A stretch of 64,000 nucleotides of DNA, taken from Deltaproteobacteria bacterium. GTDB taxonomy: Bacteria; Myxococcota_A; Polyangia; Polyangiales; Ga0077539. Under the pieces are notes generated by a model. The model was not told the origin of the DNA and made no database searches. It was given only the letters and a program-made list of their open reading frames with translations. A program made the translations under genes and the position numbers. Within the stretch, counting starts at the first letter, position 1. Each line of letters opens with the position of its first letter. The stretch is taken from the NCBI GenBank assembly GCA_016704445.1, contig JADJAE010000015.1, positions 62,001-126,000 of the forward strand. Reading direction: 5' to 3'. Of the stretch, positions 47,477-57,451 are shown one piece after another.

Positions 47477-48151
47477 TCAGGCCGTCAGCCGGATGGGCGC
47501 CGGGCGGTCGCCTCGACGGACGCCGAAGCGGGCGCCTCCCCGAAACCCACCGCGGGCGGGGAAGGAGCGCCCCGACCCGGAGGGCCTGGAGAACACGGAC
47601 GCCGAGGGCCTGGAGGGCCTGGCGGTCCTGATCTGGCTGACCCGGGTGGGGTGGGTGACGTAGGGGCGCGACGTGTACATGGGCGCGTAGCCCGGGTGGA
47701 AGGCGCTGGAGAGCATCGAGCCCAGCATCATGCCCGACATGATCGAGAGCATCGGCGAGTGGTACGAGGCGTAGGCCCCGTGCCCGGTGGTCTGCATCTC
47801 CCCGGTGCCCTCGCCGGTGATGCGACGGCGCATCGTGAAGATCTTCTCCCCCGCGTCGACGGCGCCGCTGGAGTTGCGGTCGAAGAAGCCCGTCACCTCC
47901 TGCGTGGTGGTGTCGAGGTCGGCCACGGCGATGCTGATCACCTCGCTGCCCTCGTAGATCTCGTTGACGCGGCGCTCGAGGTCTTCGGGCCCGTTGGCGG
48001 CGCGGTAGGCCTCGTTGATCCTGTCCCAGTCGATGGCGACGTTGGTGTTCTGCGTCGTGGCCCAGCGCTCGGTGCCGCTCCGCGAGCACCCGCCCAGCGC
48101 CACTCCGCTCGTGAGCAGCGCAGCCAGTACAATCGTCATTCGTTGGCGCAT
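47477..48151 (-). CDS. Lipoprotein with an EF-hand-like loop and Gly/Arg-rich tail
   Basis: Encodes 224 residues from ATG 48151 (ATG 48163 is also possible). The lipobox is 'ALGGC'. Near residue 90 'FFDRNSSGAVDAGEKIF' contains a complete 12-residue EF-hand calcium loop (D-x-N-x-S-G-x-V-D-x-x-E). A Met/Ser-rich hydrophobic stretch ('MLSIMSGMMLGSMLSS', about 135-150) could re-enter a membrane. The tail is rich in Tyr, Ser, Arg and Gly ('FSRPSGSGRSFPARGGFRGG'). It heads a tight operon with two unknown cytoplasmic proteins. Function unknown. Confidence 0.75.
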   Translation of the reverse strand: MRQRMTIVLAALLTSGVALGGCSRSGTERWATTQNTNVAIDWDRINEAYRAANGPEDLERRVNEIYEGSEVISIAVADLDTTTQEVTGFFDRNSSGAVDAGEKIFTMRRRITGEGTGEMQTTGHGAYASYHSPMLSIMSGMMLGSMLSSAFHPGYAPMYTSRPYVTHPTRVSQIRTARPSRPSASVFSRPSGSGRSFPARGGFRGGARFGVRRGDRPAPIRLTA

Positions 48152-48291
48152 GGGACCTCGCATCTCGATATGGGCGCCGCCTTTGCGGAGTCGATACCCG
48201 CCGGTTCGTTACCCAGGTGATCTGTTCCCCGTGTGTAGGGGCAAGGCCCACCATAGCGCGTCAAGCCCGGTCAGGCCGCTGTCCGATGGAC

Positions 48292-49791
48292 TCAATCCCC
48301 CGACGGAGGGCGATCGTCCCAGCGAGGCGCCTCCAGCCTCCGTCGACCGTCCTTCGAGCGCGCCACCGAGGCAGGGTCCTCGCCCGGCGACACCGCCCGG
48401 TCCCAGAGCTGGCAGGTGACCTCCTTGTGGTGCTGGTCGAGGCCCTCGCAGTAGTTGGTCAGCTTGCAGCGCCGAACCTCCGCGCCGCGGCCGAGCCGCA
48501 CCTTGCGCCACCAGTCAGGGTCCGCGAGGCTCTGCCGCGCCGAGGCCACCACGTCGCAGTCGCCCCGCGCCAGCGCCGCCTCCGCCAGCCGGTACCCGTG
48601 GATGCCCCCGGCGCCCACCACCGGCGTCGAGAGCCCCGCCGCGGCGATGGCGTCCCTCACCACCCGAGAGAGCCCCAGGTTGCGCCCGAAGGGACCGCGC
48701 TCGTCCGAGCGCACCGTGGGCATGCACTCGTGGCCGCTCCTCCCCGTGTAGGGATAGGCCGCCTGCCCCACCTTCGGGGGCTTCGCGTCCTCGAACTTCC
48801 CTCCCTTGGAGACCGAGACGAAGTCCATCCCCGCGGCCGCCAGCGAGACGCCGAAATACGCCGCGTCGGAGGCCGTGCTCCCGCCTTCGATGGCCTCGTC
48901 GCCCAGGATGCGGCAGCCCACCACGAAGCCCTCGGAGACCCTCGCTCGCACGGCGGAGAATACCTCCCTCGGTAAGCGAGCCCGGCCCTCCAGCGTGCGG
49001 CCGTAGCCGTCGCCGCGGTCGTTGAGCGCGGAGAGGAAGGACGCCATCGTGTACGCGTGGGCGTAGTGAAGCTCGACCCCGTCGAAGCCCGCCGCCTCGG
49101 CCCTCGCCGCGGCCTCCGCGAAGAGCCCGGGGAGCACCTCGGGGAGCGAGCGGATGTGAGGGAGATGCAGGTCGGTCACCCGCTCGCGGTAGCCCCGGCG
49201 GAGGTCGTCGAGTTCGCGCGCCGTGAGCGCCTCGTCGAGCTGCTCCTCGGGGAGCGCCGCCAGGGAGGCGCGGAGCTGCGCGTCGGGCGCGATCAGGAGG
49301 GCGTCGTCGGAGAGGAGCGAGGCGAGGCGCCGTCGGTGGCCCTCGTCGACCCGGAGGAAGCGCGCGAACCAGGCGGAGGGCTCAGGGCGTCGGCGGATGG
49401 TGAGGAAGTCGATGAGCTGGATGAACACCCGGGTGCGACCCGACGAGCGAGCGCGCACCGTGTCGACCAGCCGGCGCAGACCGTCGACGTAGCGGTCGTG
49501 CCCGATGCGAAGCAGCGGCCCGCTGGGAACATCGCGGATGCCGGTGGCCTCCACCACAAGGGCGCCAGGCTCTCCGTCGGCGAAGCGCCCGTACCAGGCC
49601 AGCACCGCGTCGGTGACCTCGCCCTCCTCCGTCGCCCTCCACGGCACCATCGCCGGGACCCACGTCCTCGAGGTGAGCGAGCACCCGCGCCCCAGCGCCA
49701 CCGGGGAGAAGAGACGGGAGCCCGCGGCCTCCTCGGCGCCGGGCCAGTCTTCGTCCGGGATGGGGTGCACCACGCGCAGCAGGTTGCTCAC
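48292..49791 (-). CDS. Old-yellow-enzyme-family NADH:flavin oxidoreductase
   Basis: Encodes 499 residues from GTG 49791, which overlaps the stop of the sensor kinase gene by 4 bp. It is an FMN-binding TIM barrel with 'GFDGVELHYAHAYTMASFLS', 'NDRGDGYGRTLEGRARLPRE' (the family's NxRxDxYG block), 'GMDFVSVSKGG' and 'PVVGAGGIHGYRLAEAALAR'. It lacks the C-terminal FAD/NADPH domain of DCR-type members. The last 80 residues have Cys in 'RRCKLTNYCEGLDQHHKEV' and 'TCQLWD', which may bind a metal or cluster but do not match the CxxCxxxC motif. It reduces activated C=C bonds of an unknown substrate. Placement suggests co-expression with the metal-efflux regulator. Confidence 0.88.
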   Translation of the reverse strand: MSNLLRVVHPIPDEDWPGAEEAAGSRLFSPVALGRGCSLTSRTWVPAMVPWRATEEGEVTDAVLAWYGRFADGEPGALVVEATGIRDVPSGPLLRIGHDRYVDGLRRLVDTVRARSSGRTRVFIQLIDFLTIRRRPEPSAWFARFLRVDEGHRRRLASLLSDDALLIAPDAQLRASLAALPEEQLDEALTARELDDLRRGYRERVTDLHLPHIRSLPEVLPGLFAEAAARAEAAGFDGVELHYAHAYTMASFLSALNDRGDGYGRTLEGRARLPREVFSAVRARVSEGFVVGCRILGDEAIEGGSTASDAAYFGVSLAAAGMDFVSVSKGGKFEDAKPPKVGQAAYPYTGRSGHECMPTVRSDERGPFGRNLGLSRVVRDAIAAAGLSTPVVGAGGIHGYRLAEAALARGDCDVVASARQSLADPDWWRKVRLGRGAEVRRCKLTNYCEGLDQHHKEVTCQLWDRAVSPGEDPASVARSKDGRRRLEAPRWDDRPPSGD

Positions 49792-51794
49792 AGGGCGCGC
49801 ATCGTAGCGTCGCGCTCCGCAGGCGCCCAACGCGGCAGACGGAGCACCAGCCGCGCTCCCACCGGGGCGTCCTCGAAGGCTGCGCTCCCCCCGTGCGCCC
49901 GGGCGATGCGCGCCACCAGCGCGAGGCCCACGCCGTGCCCTCGCACCCCCTCCGCCCGGGCGCCCGCCGAGCGATAGAAGGCGTCGAACACCCGCTCCCG
50001 ATCGCACTGCGCCACCCCGGGGCCCTCGTCGGTCACCTCCAGGGTCACCGCGTCGCCGTCGGCCTCCGCGCGCACCGTCACCTCCCCCGAGGGGGCGAAC
50101 TTCAGCGCGTTGCCCACCACGTTCTCGAGCATCACCCTCAGGAGCAGCGCGTCGCCCCGGACGTGCAGCCCCTCGTCCACGGCGCTTCGCACCCGCTGAC
50201 GAGCGGCCGGGTCGAGCGCCGTGAGCACCTCCTCGACCACGTCGGAGAGCGACACCGCCTCGCGCGCCCCGCGCAGCGACTCGACCGGCGCCGCAAGGAT
50301 CAACAGCCGCTCCACCAGCGCGTTGAGCCCGCCGAGCGTGCGCAGCACACGGCGCTGGGAGTCCCTTACCTCCTCGGGTAAAGCTCCCTCGGCGGAGAGT
50401 TCGAGCTCGGCCTGCATGGTTCCGAGCGGGGTGCGCAGCTCGTGGGCCGCGTTGGCCGCGAAGCGACGCGACTGCGAGAGCGCCTCGTCGAGCCGGGAGA
50501 GCATCTCCCCGAGCGACGCCCGCAGCGCGTCGGTCTCCGCGTAGCCGTCGCCCCCTCCCGGCAGGGCGCGGCCGGGGGCGTCGGCGTCCACCGCGGCGAC
50601 CTCCTCCCTCAGCCGCTGCAGGGGCCGCGCGATGCGAGCCGACACCGCGCCGCTCAGGCCGAGGCCCGCGAGGCCCGCCAGGAGGGCCGCCAGCAGCGCC
50701 GCGCCCAGCAGCAGCGAGCGCTGGGAGCGCGCCGCGGCGAGGTCGCTGGTCACCTCCACCGCGCCGGTAGGGAGCGTCACCCGGCACTGGCGCCACCCCC
50801 GCTCGGTGGTGCGGCAGCCGTCGGCGGCGGAGGGCCGGAGCGACGCGTCGCCGCCCACGAAGCGCCCGCTACGGTAGAGGGCGATGCGCATCCCCGCGAC
50901 GGCCACCTCGGCCTGCTCGTCGTCGGCGTGACCCCTCGCCGTCGCCTCGTCCATCGTCGCCGGGACCTCCAGCCCGAGGGTCTGCGCCGCGCCTCGGAGG
51001 CGGTCGTCCTCGCGGTCGAGCAGGGAGGACCAGGCGATGGCCGTGGTCAGCACCGCGGAGAGGAGCGCGGAGAGCACCGCCGTCGCCGCCATCGCCCGGG
51101 CCACCCTCCGGGCGAAGGTGCGCCCGCCGCTCACTCGCCGCTCCCCCAGCGCGTAGCCCTCGCCGCGCGCGGTGCGCAGCGTCGCCGCCCCGAGCTTGCG
51201 GCGCACCCTCGCGGTGAGCACGTCGAGGCTCGCGCTCGCCTGCGGGGAGTCGTCCCCCCACACCGCGTCGAGGATCTCCCCCCGCCTCGCCACGCGCCCC
51301 CCTCGCGTCGACAGGAACTCCACCAGCGCCCACTCCCTCGCCGTCAGCGGCACCTCCGCCCCGTCGACCACCGCCCGCCTCGCCGCGAAGTCGAGCGTCA
51401 CCGCCCCCTGTCGCCACGTGCTGGACGCCGCCGCCGGGCCGCGACGGCCGAGCACCCTCACCCTCGCCCGCAGCTCGGCCAGCGCGAAGGGCTTGGCCAG
51501 GAAGTCGTCGGCCCCGGACTCCAGGCCCTCCACCCGGCGGGCCACCGCGCCCTGCGCCGTGAGCATCAGGATGGGCACCCGCTCGCCCTCGGCGCGGAGG
51601 GCGCGGCAGAGGTCCATGCCTGATCCGTCGGGGAGGCCGAGGTCGAGCACCACCACGTCGGGGGCGGAGTCGGCCAGCGCCGCGCGCGCCGCCGCGAGGG
51701 TGGCCGCGGCGGTGACCGCGTGGCCGTCGCGAGAGAGCGCGCGGGTCACCAGGTCACGGAGCTCGGCGTTGTCGTCGACCAGCAGAACCCGCAC
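49788..51794 (-). CDS. OmpR-type response regulator and histidine kinase in one open frame
   Basis: Encodes 668 residues. Residues 1-120 form a receiver ('MRVLLVDDNAELRDL', phospho-Asp in 'VVVLDLGLPDG', 'LAKPF'); 125-220 form a winged helix ('TAREWALVEFLS', 'LTARVRRKLG', 'TARGEGYALGE'). A sensor kinase follows: two membrane helices ('AMAATAVLSALLSAVLTT' and 'LLLGAALLAALLAGLAGLGL'), HAMP, His box 'FAANAAHELRTPLGTM', N box 'MLENVVGNALKFAP', and G boxes 'DEGPGV' and 'GHGVGLALV'. If the C5 run at 51143-51147 had one base fewer, the regulator would end at TGA overlapping a GTG kinase start (51131-51134), the normal layout. It lies 39 bp behind the RND pump gene and probably controls it. Confidence 0.88.
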   Translation of the reverse strand: MRVLLVDDNAELRDLVTRALSRDGHAVTAAATLAAARAALADSAPDVVVLDLGLPDGSGMDLCRALRAEGERVPILMLTAQGAVARRVEGLESGADDFLAKPFALAELRARVRVLGRRGPAAASSTWRQGAVTLDFAARRAVVDGAEVPLTAREWALVEFLSTRGGRVARRGEILDAVWGDDSPQASASLDVLTARVRRKLGAATLRTARGEGYALGERRVSGGRTFARRVARAMAATAVLSALLSAVLTTAIAWSSLLDREDDRLRGAAQTLGLEVPATMDEATARGHADDEQAEVAVAGMRIALYRSGRFVGGDASLRPSAADGCRTTERGWRQCRVTLPTGAVEVTSDLAAARSQRSLLLGAALLAALLAGLAGLGLSGAVSARIARPLQRLREEVAAVDADAPGRALPGGGDGYAETDALRASLGEMLSRLDEALSQSRRFAANAAHELRTPLGTMQAELELSAEGALPEEVRDSQRRVLRTLGGLNALVERLLILAAPVESLRGAREAVSLSDVVEEVLTALDPAARQRVRSAVDEGLHVRGDALLLRVMLENVVGNALKFAPSGEVTVRAEADGDAVTLEVTDEGPGVAQCDRERVFDAFYRSAGARAEGVRGHGVGLALVARIARAHGGSAAFEDAPVGARLVLRLPRWAPAERDATMRAL

Positions 51795-51833
51795 GGAAGA
51801 AGCTCCAGTAGAGCACAGTGGCCCGTTGAGGGA

Positions 51834-54800
51834 TCAGTCGTCTTCCTCGTCCTCGAGGGGGCTCGTCGCCGCGCCGAAGCGCAGGTAGAGCGCGGGCAGC
51901 ACCAGCAGGTTGAGCGCCGTCGAGGTCACCAGCCCCCCGAGGATCACCACCGCCATCGGGTGCTCCACCTCGTGCCCCGGGCGCTGCCCGGCGACCACCA
52001 GCGGCAGGAGCGCGAGGCCCGTGGCCAGGGCCGTCATGAGCACCGGCGCGAGGCGCTCGGCGGAGCCCCGCAGCACCAGCTCGCGCCCGAAGGGGACGCC
52101 CTCCTCCGTCGCCAGGTGGCGGTAGTGGCTCACCAGCATGATCCCGTTGCGCGCGGCGATGCCCAGTACCGTCACGAAGCCCACCAGCGAGCCCAGGGAG
52201 AGCACACCGTCGCCCAGCAGCGCGCTCGCCACGCCGCCCACCAGCGCGAAGGACAGCGTCGCGAAGGCCATCAGCGTCAGGCGCCACGAGCGGAAGTCCG
52301 CGTAGAGCACCATCAGCACGCCGAGGATGGACAGCAGCGCGAAGCCGAAGAGGCGGTTCTGCGCCTTCGCGCGAGCCTCGAACTCGCCCAGCAGCTCGGG
52401 GTGGTAGCCCGCCGGGAAGGTCATCCGCGCCACCCTCGACTGCACGTCGCGGGCGACGCCGCCCAGGTCTCGTCCGCGCACGTTGCAGCTCACGTCGATG
52501 CGCCGCGACGCCCCCTCCCGCTGGATCACGTTGGGCGTCGGCTCCACCTGCACCGAGGCCACGTCGCCCAGGCGCACCGTGCTCCCCGGAGGGCGTCTCC
52601 AGCCGCAGGTCGCGCACCGCCGCGAGGTCGGCCCGCACGCGCTCCTCGCTCCAGACCATCACCTCCAGCACGCGCTGCTCCCGGTACACCTCGCCCACGC
52701 GGAGGCCCTGGAGCATCGTCGCCGCCGACTGGCGAATACCCCCCGGGGTAAGCCCGACCCGCCCCGCGGCCGCCGCGTCGACGCGCACCGTCACCTGCGG
52801 CACCAGCACCTGGGCCTCCACCTTCAGGTCGCTGATGCCGGGGACGTCGCGGGACACCCGGGCGACCTCGGCGGCCAGCGAGCGGAGCGTGCCCAGCTCG
52901 GGGCCGTAGAGGCGCACCACGATCGAGCCGCTGGAGCCGGTGAGCACCTCCTTCACCCGCTCCTGCAGGTAGGTCTGCACGTCGCGGTAGAGGCCGGGGT
53001 AGCCGTCGACGGTCTCCCGGATGCGCGCCACCGTGGGGGCGTAGGGGACGTCGGGGTCGAGGGAGATCCAGAGCTCGGTGAAGTTGGGGCCCACCACCTC
53101 GTCGGCCACCTCGGCGCGGCCGATGTGGGAGCCGAAGTTGCGCACCCCGGGGATGGCCCGGAGCTCGCGAGAGACCCGGGCGGTGGTGCGGCGCATGGCG
53201 TCGAGGGAGGTTCCTGGCTGACCTACCCAGTGCATCAGGAAGTCGGTCTCCTGGAAGGTCGGGAGGAAGCCCTCCCCCAAAAGCGGCACCGCGGCGGCCG
53301 TCGCCAGGAGTAGCGCCACCACCGTGGCCAGCGCCGCCCGGGGGCGGTCGACCACGGAGGGGAGGAGGCGCGCGTAGCGGGACCGCAGCCAGGTCACGAG
53401 AGGCGCGGGGCGGTGGTCGAGGTGCTTGGGGACGAGCAGCAGCGTGAGGGCGGGGGTGACCGTGAGGGCGACCACCATCGAGGCCGTGACGCCCAGCGCG
53501 TAGGCCACCGCCAGCGGCCGGAAGAACGCCCCCGCCAGGCCCTCCATCAAGAACACCGGAAGGAACACCAGCACCACCACAGCGGTCGCGTAGACCACGG
53601 CGCTGCGCACCTCCATCGAGGCGTCGAGCACCACCCGGAAGGCCGGTCGCGGGTGCGGGAGACGGCGGTTCTGCTGGAGCCTGCGGAGGATGTTCTCGAC
53701 GTCGATGATGGCGTCGTCGACCACCTCGCCGAGGGCGATGGCGAGGCCCGCGAGGGCCATGGTGTCGAGGGTTCCTCCGCGGAGGCGGAGCGCGACGACG
53801 GCGGCGAGCAGCGACAGGGGGATGGCCGTCGCGGAGATGAGCGCCGTGCGCCACTCGTAGAGGAAGAGCCCGAGGATCAGCGCCACCAGGATGCACCCCC
53901 ACACCAGGGCCTGCTGGAGGTTGTCCATCGCGCGCTCGATGAAGGTCGCCGGGCGGAAGATCGTCGGGTCGACGTGCACCCCGGCGAGCGCGGGGCGGAG
54001 CGCGACGAGGGCGGCCTCCACCTGGCGGGTGACCTCCAGGGTGTTGCCCGTGGGCTGCTTCTCGACGATCAGCAGCAGGCCCGGGCGGTCGTTGATGACC
54101 GCGTCGCCGATGGGGGGGCCGTGGTCCTCGACGACGGTGGTGACGTCGCCGAGGCGGGGCGCGTTGGGCCGCGCTCCGACGGGCACCATGGCGAGCTCGG
54201 CGGCGGTGCTGGCGGCGGTCTCCTGGCGCACCGCGAGGCGCTGGTTGGGCCCGTCGAGGAAGCCCCCAGCGCCGGGAGCGGTGGCTTCCTGGGCGGCGCG
54301 CACCACGTCGCCGAGGCGGACGCCCTGCGCCTGGAGGCGGGCCGGGTCGACGCGCACCTGGAGCTGCCGGTCGCGCTGCCCCCAGATGGCCACGTTGGCC
54401 ACGCCGGGGACGGCCATGAGCCGCGGGCGCACGACCCAGCGCACCAGGTCGGTGAGCTCCATCTGGGAGAGGGTGTCGGACCAGATGCCGATCTTCATCG
54501 CGCGGCTCAGCGAGGAGAGCGGAGGGAGGATCACCGGCGCTCTCGCGGCGGCCGGGAGCTGCGGGGCGGCGCGGGCGAGGCGCTCCTGCACGAGCTGTCG
54601 GGCGACGAGGAGGTCGGTGCCCTCGCTGAAGATGAGCAGCACGGACGAGAGGCCCAGCACGGACTTGGAGCGCAGGGTCTTGAGACCACTGACCCCGTGG
54701 AGGGCGCTCTCCAGGGGCACGGTCACGAAGCGCTCGACCTCCTCGGAGGAGAGGGCCGGGGCCTCGGTCTGCACCTCCACCCTCGGAGGCGCGAACTCGG

Positions 54801-54915
54801 GGAAGACGTCGAGCGGCGCGGTCTGCGCGGCGCGCACCCCTACGACCATGAAGACCACGGCGAGCGCGGCCACCACGACACGGAGCCGAAGGGCGAGGGC
54901 GACGAGGGCGCGCAT
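51834..54915 (-). pseudogene. CusA/CzcA heavy-metal efflux RND transporter, frameshifted
   Basis: About 1027 residues when two frames are joined. From ATG 54915 the first frame gives a typical heavy-metal RND pump: 'APLDVFPEFAPPRVEVQTEA', 'GLKTLRSKSVLGLSSV', 'GDVVRAAQEATAPGAGGFLD', and helix IV 'LAIALGEVVDDAIIDVENIL', whose two Asp carry protons. It stays in frame to 'LRLETPSGEHG', then degrades. The other frame resumes with 'VRLGDVASVQVEPTPNVIQR' and the last helices ('LSLGSLVGFVTVLGIAARNG') and ends at TGA 51834. The break is at the CCCC run 52584-52587. Substrate is probably a divalent or monovalent metal; copper/silver versus zinc/cobalt cannot be settled here. It starts 2 bp after the adaptor gene. 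Confidence 0.9.
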
Positions 54916-54917
54916 CG

Positions 54918-56093
54918 TCAGTGCCCCGCCCCGAACTCGGTGCCGTAGAGCTCGGCCGCGCCGACGGCGACGACGGGGGTTCCCGCGCGAGGGCCGCGGG
55001 AGAGCAGCGCGCGGTCGCCCTCGACGCGCAGCACCGCCACGCGCTTGCGGACGTACACCCCGGGGCCGGTGAGCTCGTAGACCCACTGCCCCCCGGAGAC
55101 GTCGGTGATCACGGCGGACCACGGGACCGACAGCGCGGACTCCGGGGCGAGGCCCGGGATGGACACCCTCACCCGCTCTCCCTGGCGTAGCGCGGAGGCG
55201 CCAGGGGAGAGCGCGTAGAAGAGGTCGACGGTGGCCGCGACCGGATCGGCCGAGGGAGGCGCGACCACCGGGTCGGCGGGGGTTCCGGCGGAGGAGGAGG
55301 GCTCGCCGAGGCGGGCGACGCGGGCGGGGGCCTGGGCGTCGAGCGAGGCGAGGTCACCGGCGTACACGGGGACGCGCACCCACAGGGCATCGGCGGCGGC
55401 GACCTCGACGAGGCTCCCTCCCGCGGCGACCATCTGGCCCGGGGCGGCGAAGAGCTGGCGCACCACGCCCGCGCGAGGGGCGGTGACGGGCACGCGGACG
55501 TCCGAGTCGAGGGGAGCCCGGCGCAGCACGGCGAGGCGGGCCTCGGCGGCGCGCACCTCGGCGGCGGCGGTGTCTCTCTCGGCGCGGGCCTCCTCGGCGG
55601 CGCGCTCGCTCCCGGCGCGCTGGCGGGCGAGGAGCTCCGTGCGGGCGGCTCGCTGGGTGCTCGCGGCGAGGCGAGCGCGGGCGGCCTCCAGGGTGCGGAC
55701 GCTCTGCGCCCGGACGTCCCGGTCGGCGGGAGCGAAGGGAGTGAGCCAGAGCAGGAGGGCACCCTGGGCGACCGCTGTCCCCGGGCGGGGGAGGCCCGAG
55801 GCCGGGGCGTGGACGGTGCCTGCGAGCGGCGCGGCGAGGGTGAGCGCGCGGCCCGGCGGGACGCTCACGTCCCCGGCGAAGGTGCGCACCTGGACCCCCG
55901 AGGCGGGAGCGACCGGGGCGGTGGTGATGCCGAGGCGCTCGACGGCCCGAGGGGTGAGCGTGACGGTGGTGAGCTCGGACTCCTTCACGGCGTGGGCGAC
56001 GGTCGCGGGGTGGGCGGCGTGCGGGGCGGACGGAGGGGTGCGCTGGCAGGCCGCGGCGAGGGCGGCCGCGGCGAGGGCGGGGCGGAGTCTCAT
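54918..56093 (-). CDS. CusB/CzcB-type RND efflux periplasmic adaptor lipoprotein
   Basis: Encodes 391 residues. The signal peptide ends at a lipobox ('LAAACQ'), and a His-containing segment follows ('PHAAHPATVAHAVKES'), which may bind metal. A lipoyl-like beta domain ('LAAPLAGTVHAPASG', then 'VPVTAPRAGVVRQLFAAPGQ'), a helical hairpin ('ARLAASTQRAARTELLARQR' to 'AEEARAERDTAAAEVRAAEA') and beta-barrel domains ('GERVRVSIPGLAPESALSVP') are in the usual order. It links the inner-membrane pump to the outer-membrane channel. It overlaps the outer-membrane gene by 4 bp and lies 2 bp before the pump gene. Confidence 0.92.
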   Translation of the reverse strand: MRLRPALAAAALAAACQRTPPSAPHAAHPATVAHAVKESELTTVTLTPRAVERLGITTAPVAPASGVQVRTFAGDVSVPPGRALTLAAPLAGTVHAPASGLPRPGTAVAQGALLLWLTPFAPADRDVRAQSVRTLEAARARLAASTQRAARTELLARQRAGSERAAEEARAERDTAAAEVRAAEARLAVLRRAPLDSDVRVPVTAPRAGVVRQLFAAPGQMVAAGGSLVEVAAADALWVRVPVYAGDLASLDAQAPARVARLGEPSSSAGTPADPVVAPPSADPVAATVDLFYALSPGASALRQGERVRVSIPGLAPESALSVPWSAVITDVSGGQWVYELTGPGVYVRKRVAVLRVEGDRALLSRGPRAGTPVVAVGAAELYGTEFGAGH

Positions 56094-57396
56094 CGGGGGC
56101 TTCCTCCGGCGCTGCGGTCGCGTTGGGCGAGGGCGCGGCGGACGTCGGCCTCGAGCTCGGCGAGCCGGAGTCGGCCGTCGATCGCGCGGCGGGTGGCGTC
56201 GAGCACGACGAGGTACGAGGCCTCGCCGGCGGTGAACTGCTCGTCGGCGTGCTGCACCGAGCGGTCGAGCGAGGGCGACACCTCCGCGCGCCAGCGGGCG
56301 AGCGAGTCGCGCGCCTGGGCGAGCTGCGCGTGGGCCTGCGTGACCTCGGTGGTGACCTGCTGCCGGAGGGCGATGGCGCGCCAGGAGGCCTGCTCGATCT
56401 CCGCCTCGGCGCGGCCGATGGCCCCCTGGTTCTGGTTGAAGATCGGGAGGGGGGCGATGATGCCGGGGCCGAGGGCGAGGCCGTCGACGGGGTTGAGGGT
56501 CACGGCGTCGAGGGCGGCGGTGAAGGACACGATGCGGGTGCGCTCCCAGCCCGCGCGGGCGGCGGCGGCCTCGACCGCGAGGCCCGCGGCGTGGAGGTCG
56601 GGGCGCGCGGAGAGCGCGAAGCGGACGACGTCGGCGACGGGCTCGGCGGGCGCGTCGGGGGCGGGTCGGCGACGGCGCGGAGGGCGCGGGGGTCGGACGC
56701 GAAGCCCACGAGGGCGCGGAGGGCGAGGAGGGCGAGCTGCTGGTCGGCCTCGGCGCGGAGGGAGGCGTCTCGGGCGGTGAGGGCCTCGGCGCGGGCGGAC
56801 TCGAGCTCGGCGTCGCCGACGTCCCCGGCGGCCGCCCGGAGCCGGGTGACCTCGAGGATGGCGTCGAGGGTCGCGGCGGCCTCGGCGCGCACGCGCTGGC
56901 GCTCCCCGGCGAGGAGCACCTCCGCGTGGGCGAGGCGCACGTCGCGGGCGAGGTCGAGGCCCGACTGCACGAGGCTGCGGGCCACGCGCTCGACGTCGCG
57001 CTGCGCGGCGGCCACGCGGCGACCGCGCTGCCAGAGGGCTTCGAGCGGAGCCTGCACGCGAAACGACAGCGGGTGCGAAGCCACCGGGAGCATCAGCGTG
57101 AGGAGGGGGTTGGGGAGCTGCCCGGCCTCCTCCAGGTCGGCGCGGGAGAAGCCGAGCTGGGCGAGGTCGGCGTGGAAGCGGGGGTTGTTCCAGAGGGCGA
57201 GCGCGACGGACTCGCTGGCGGTGAGCCCGTCGTCGAGCGAGACCCCGCGGGGGAGCGTGGGGGCGTCGGTCGGGCGCTGCGGGCCGGCGGCGCTCCCGGT
57301 GCGGCGCGCGAGGTCGCGGGCGATCCAGGCGTGGTCGTAGGGGGAGGTCGCGCAGCCGAGGAGGGTGGCGAGGGCGACGGGCGCCAGGCGGTGCAT
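56090..57396 (-). pseudogene. CusC/CzcC-type TolC-family outer-membrane efflux protein, frameshifted
   Basis: Two frames together make about 435 residues. From ATG 57396 come a lipobox ('TLLGC'), then 'LTASESVALALWNNPRFHAD', 'QLPNPLLTLMLPV' and long coiled-coil helices of the OEP family. Near 56657-56661 (GGGGG on the plus strand) the frame breaks: the written one becomes Pro/Ser/Arg and stops at 56500, and the other reads 'DAPAEPVADVVRFALSARPD' onward, with 'GPGIIAPLPIFNQNQGAIGR' and the second helix pair, to 56090. It forms the outer-membrane duct of the pump. ATG 57408 is an alternative start. It is the first gene of the efflux operon, behind the repeat at 57423-57442. Confidence 0.85.
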
Positions 57397-57422
57397 CGTG
57401 GGGCGCACCGTATCGGGCGCAC

Positions 57423-57442
57423 CCTAACGGGAGCCTAACGGG
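57423..57442 (-). promoter_or_regulatory. Tandem direct repeat, candidate operator of the metal-efflux operon
   Basis: CCTAACGGG occurs at 57423-57431 and again at 57434-57442, an 11-bp spacing (one helix turn), so both copies face the same way. On the coding strand it reads CCCGTTAGG-CT-CCCGTTAGG, 27 bp upstream of the outer-membrane gene's ATG. OmpR/PhoB-type regulators bind such direct repeats. The spacer between the neighbouring genes is only 55 bp, so little else can be there. Confidence 0.55.
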
Positions 57443-57451
57443 CGCGGGGCC

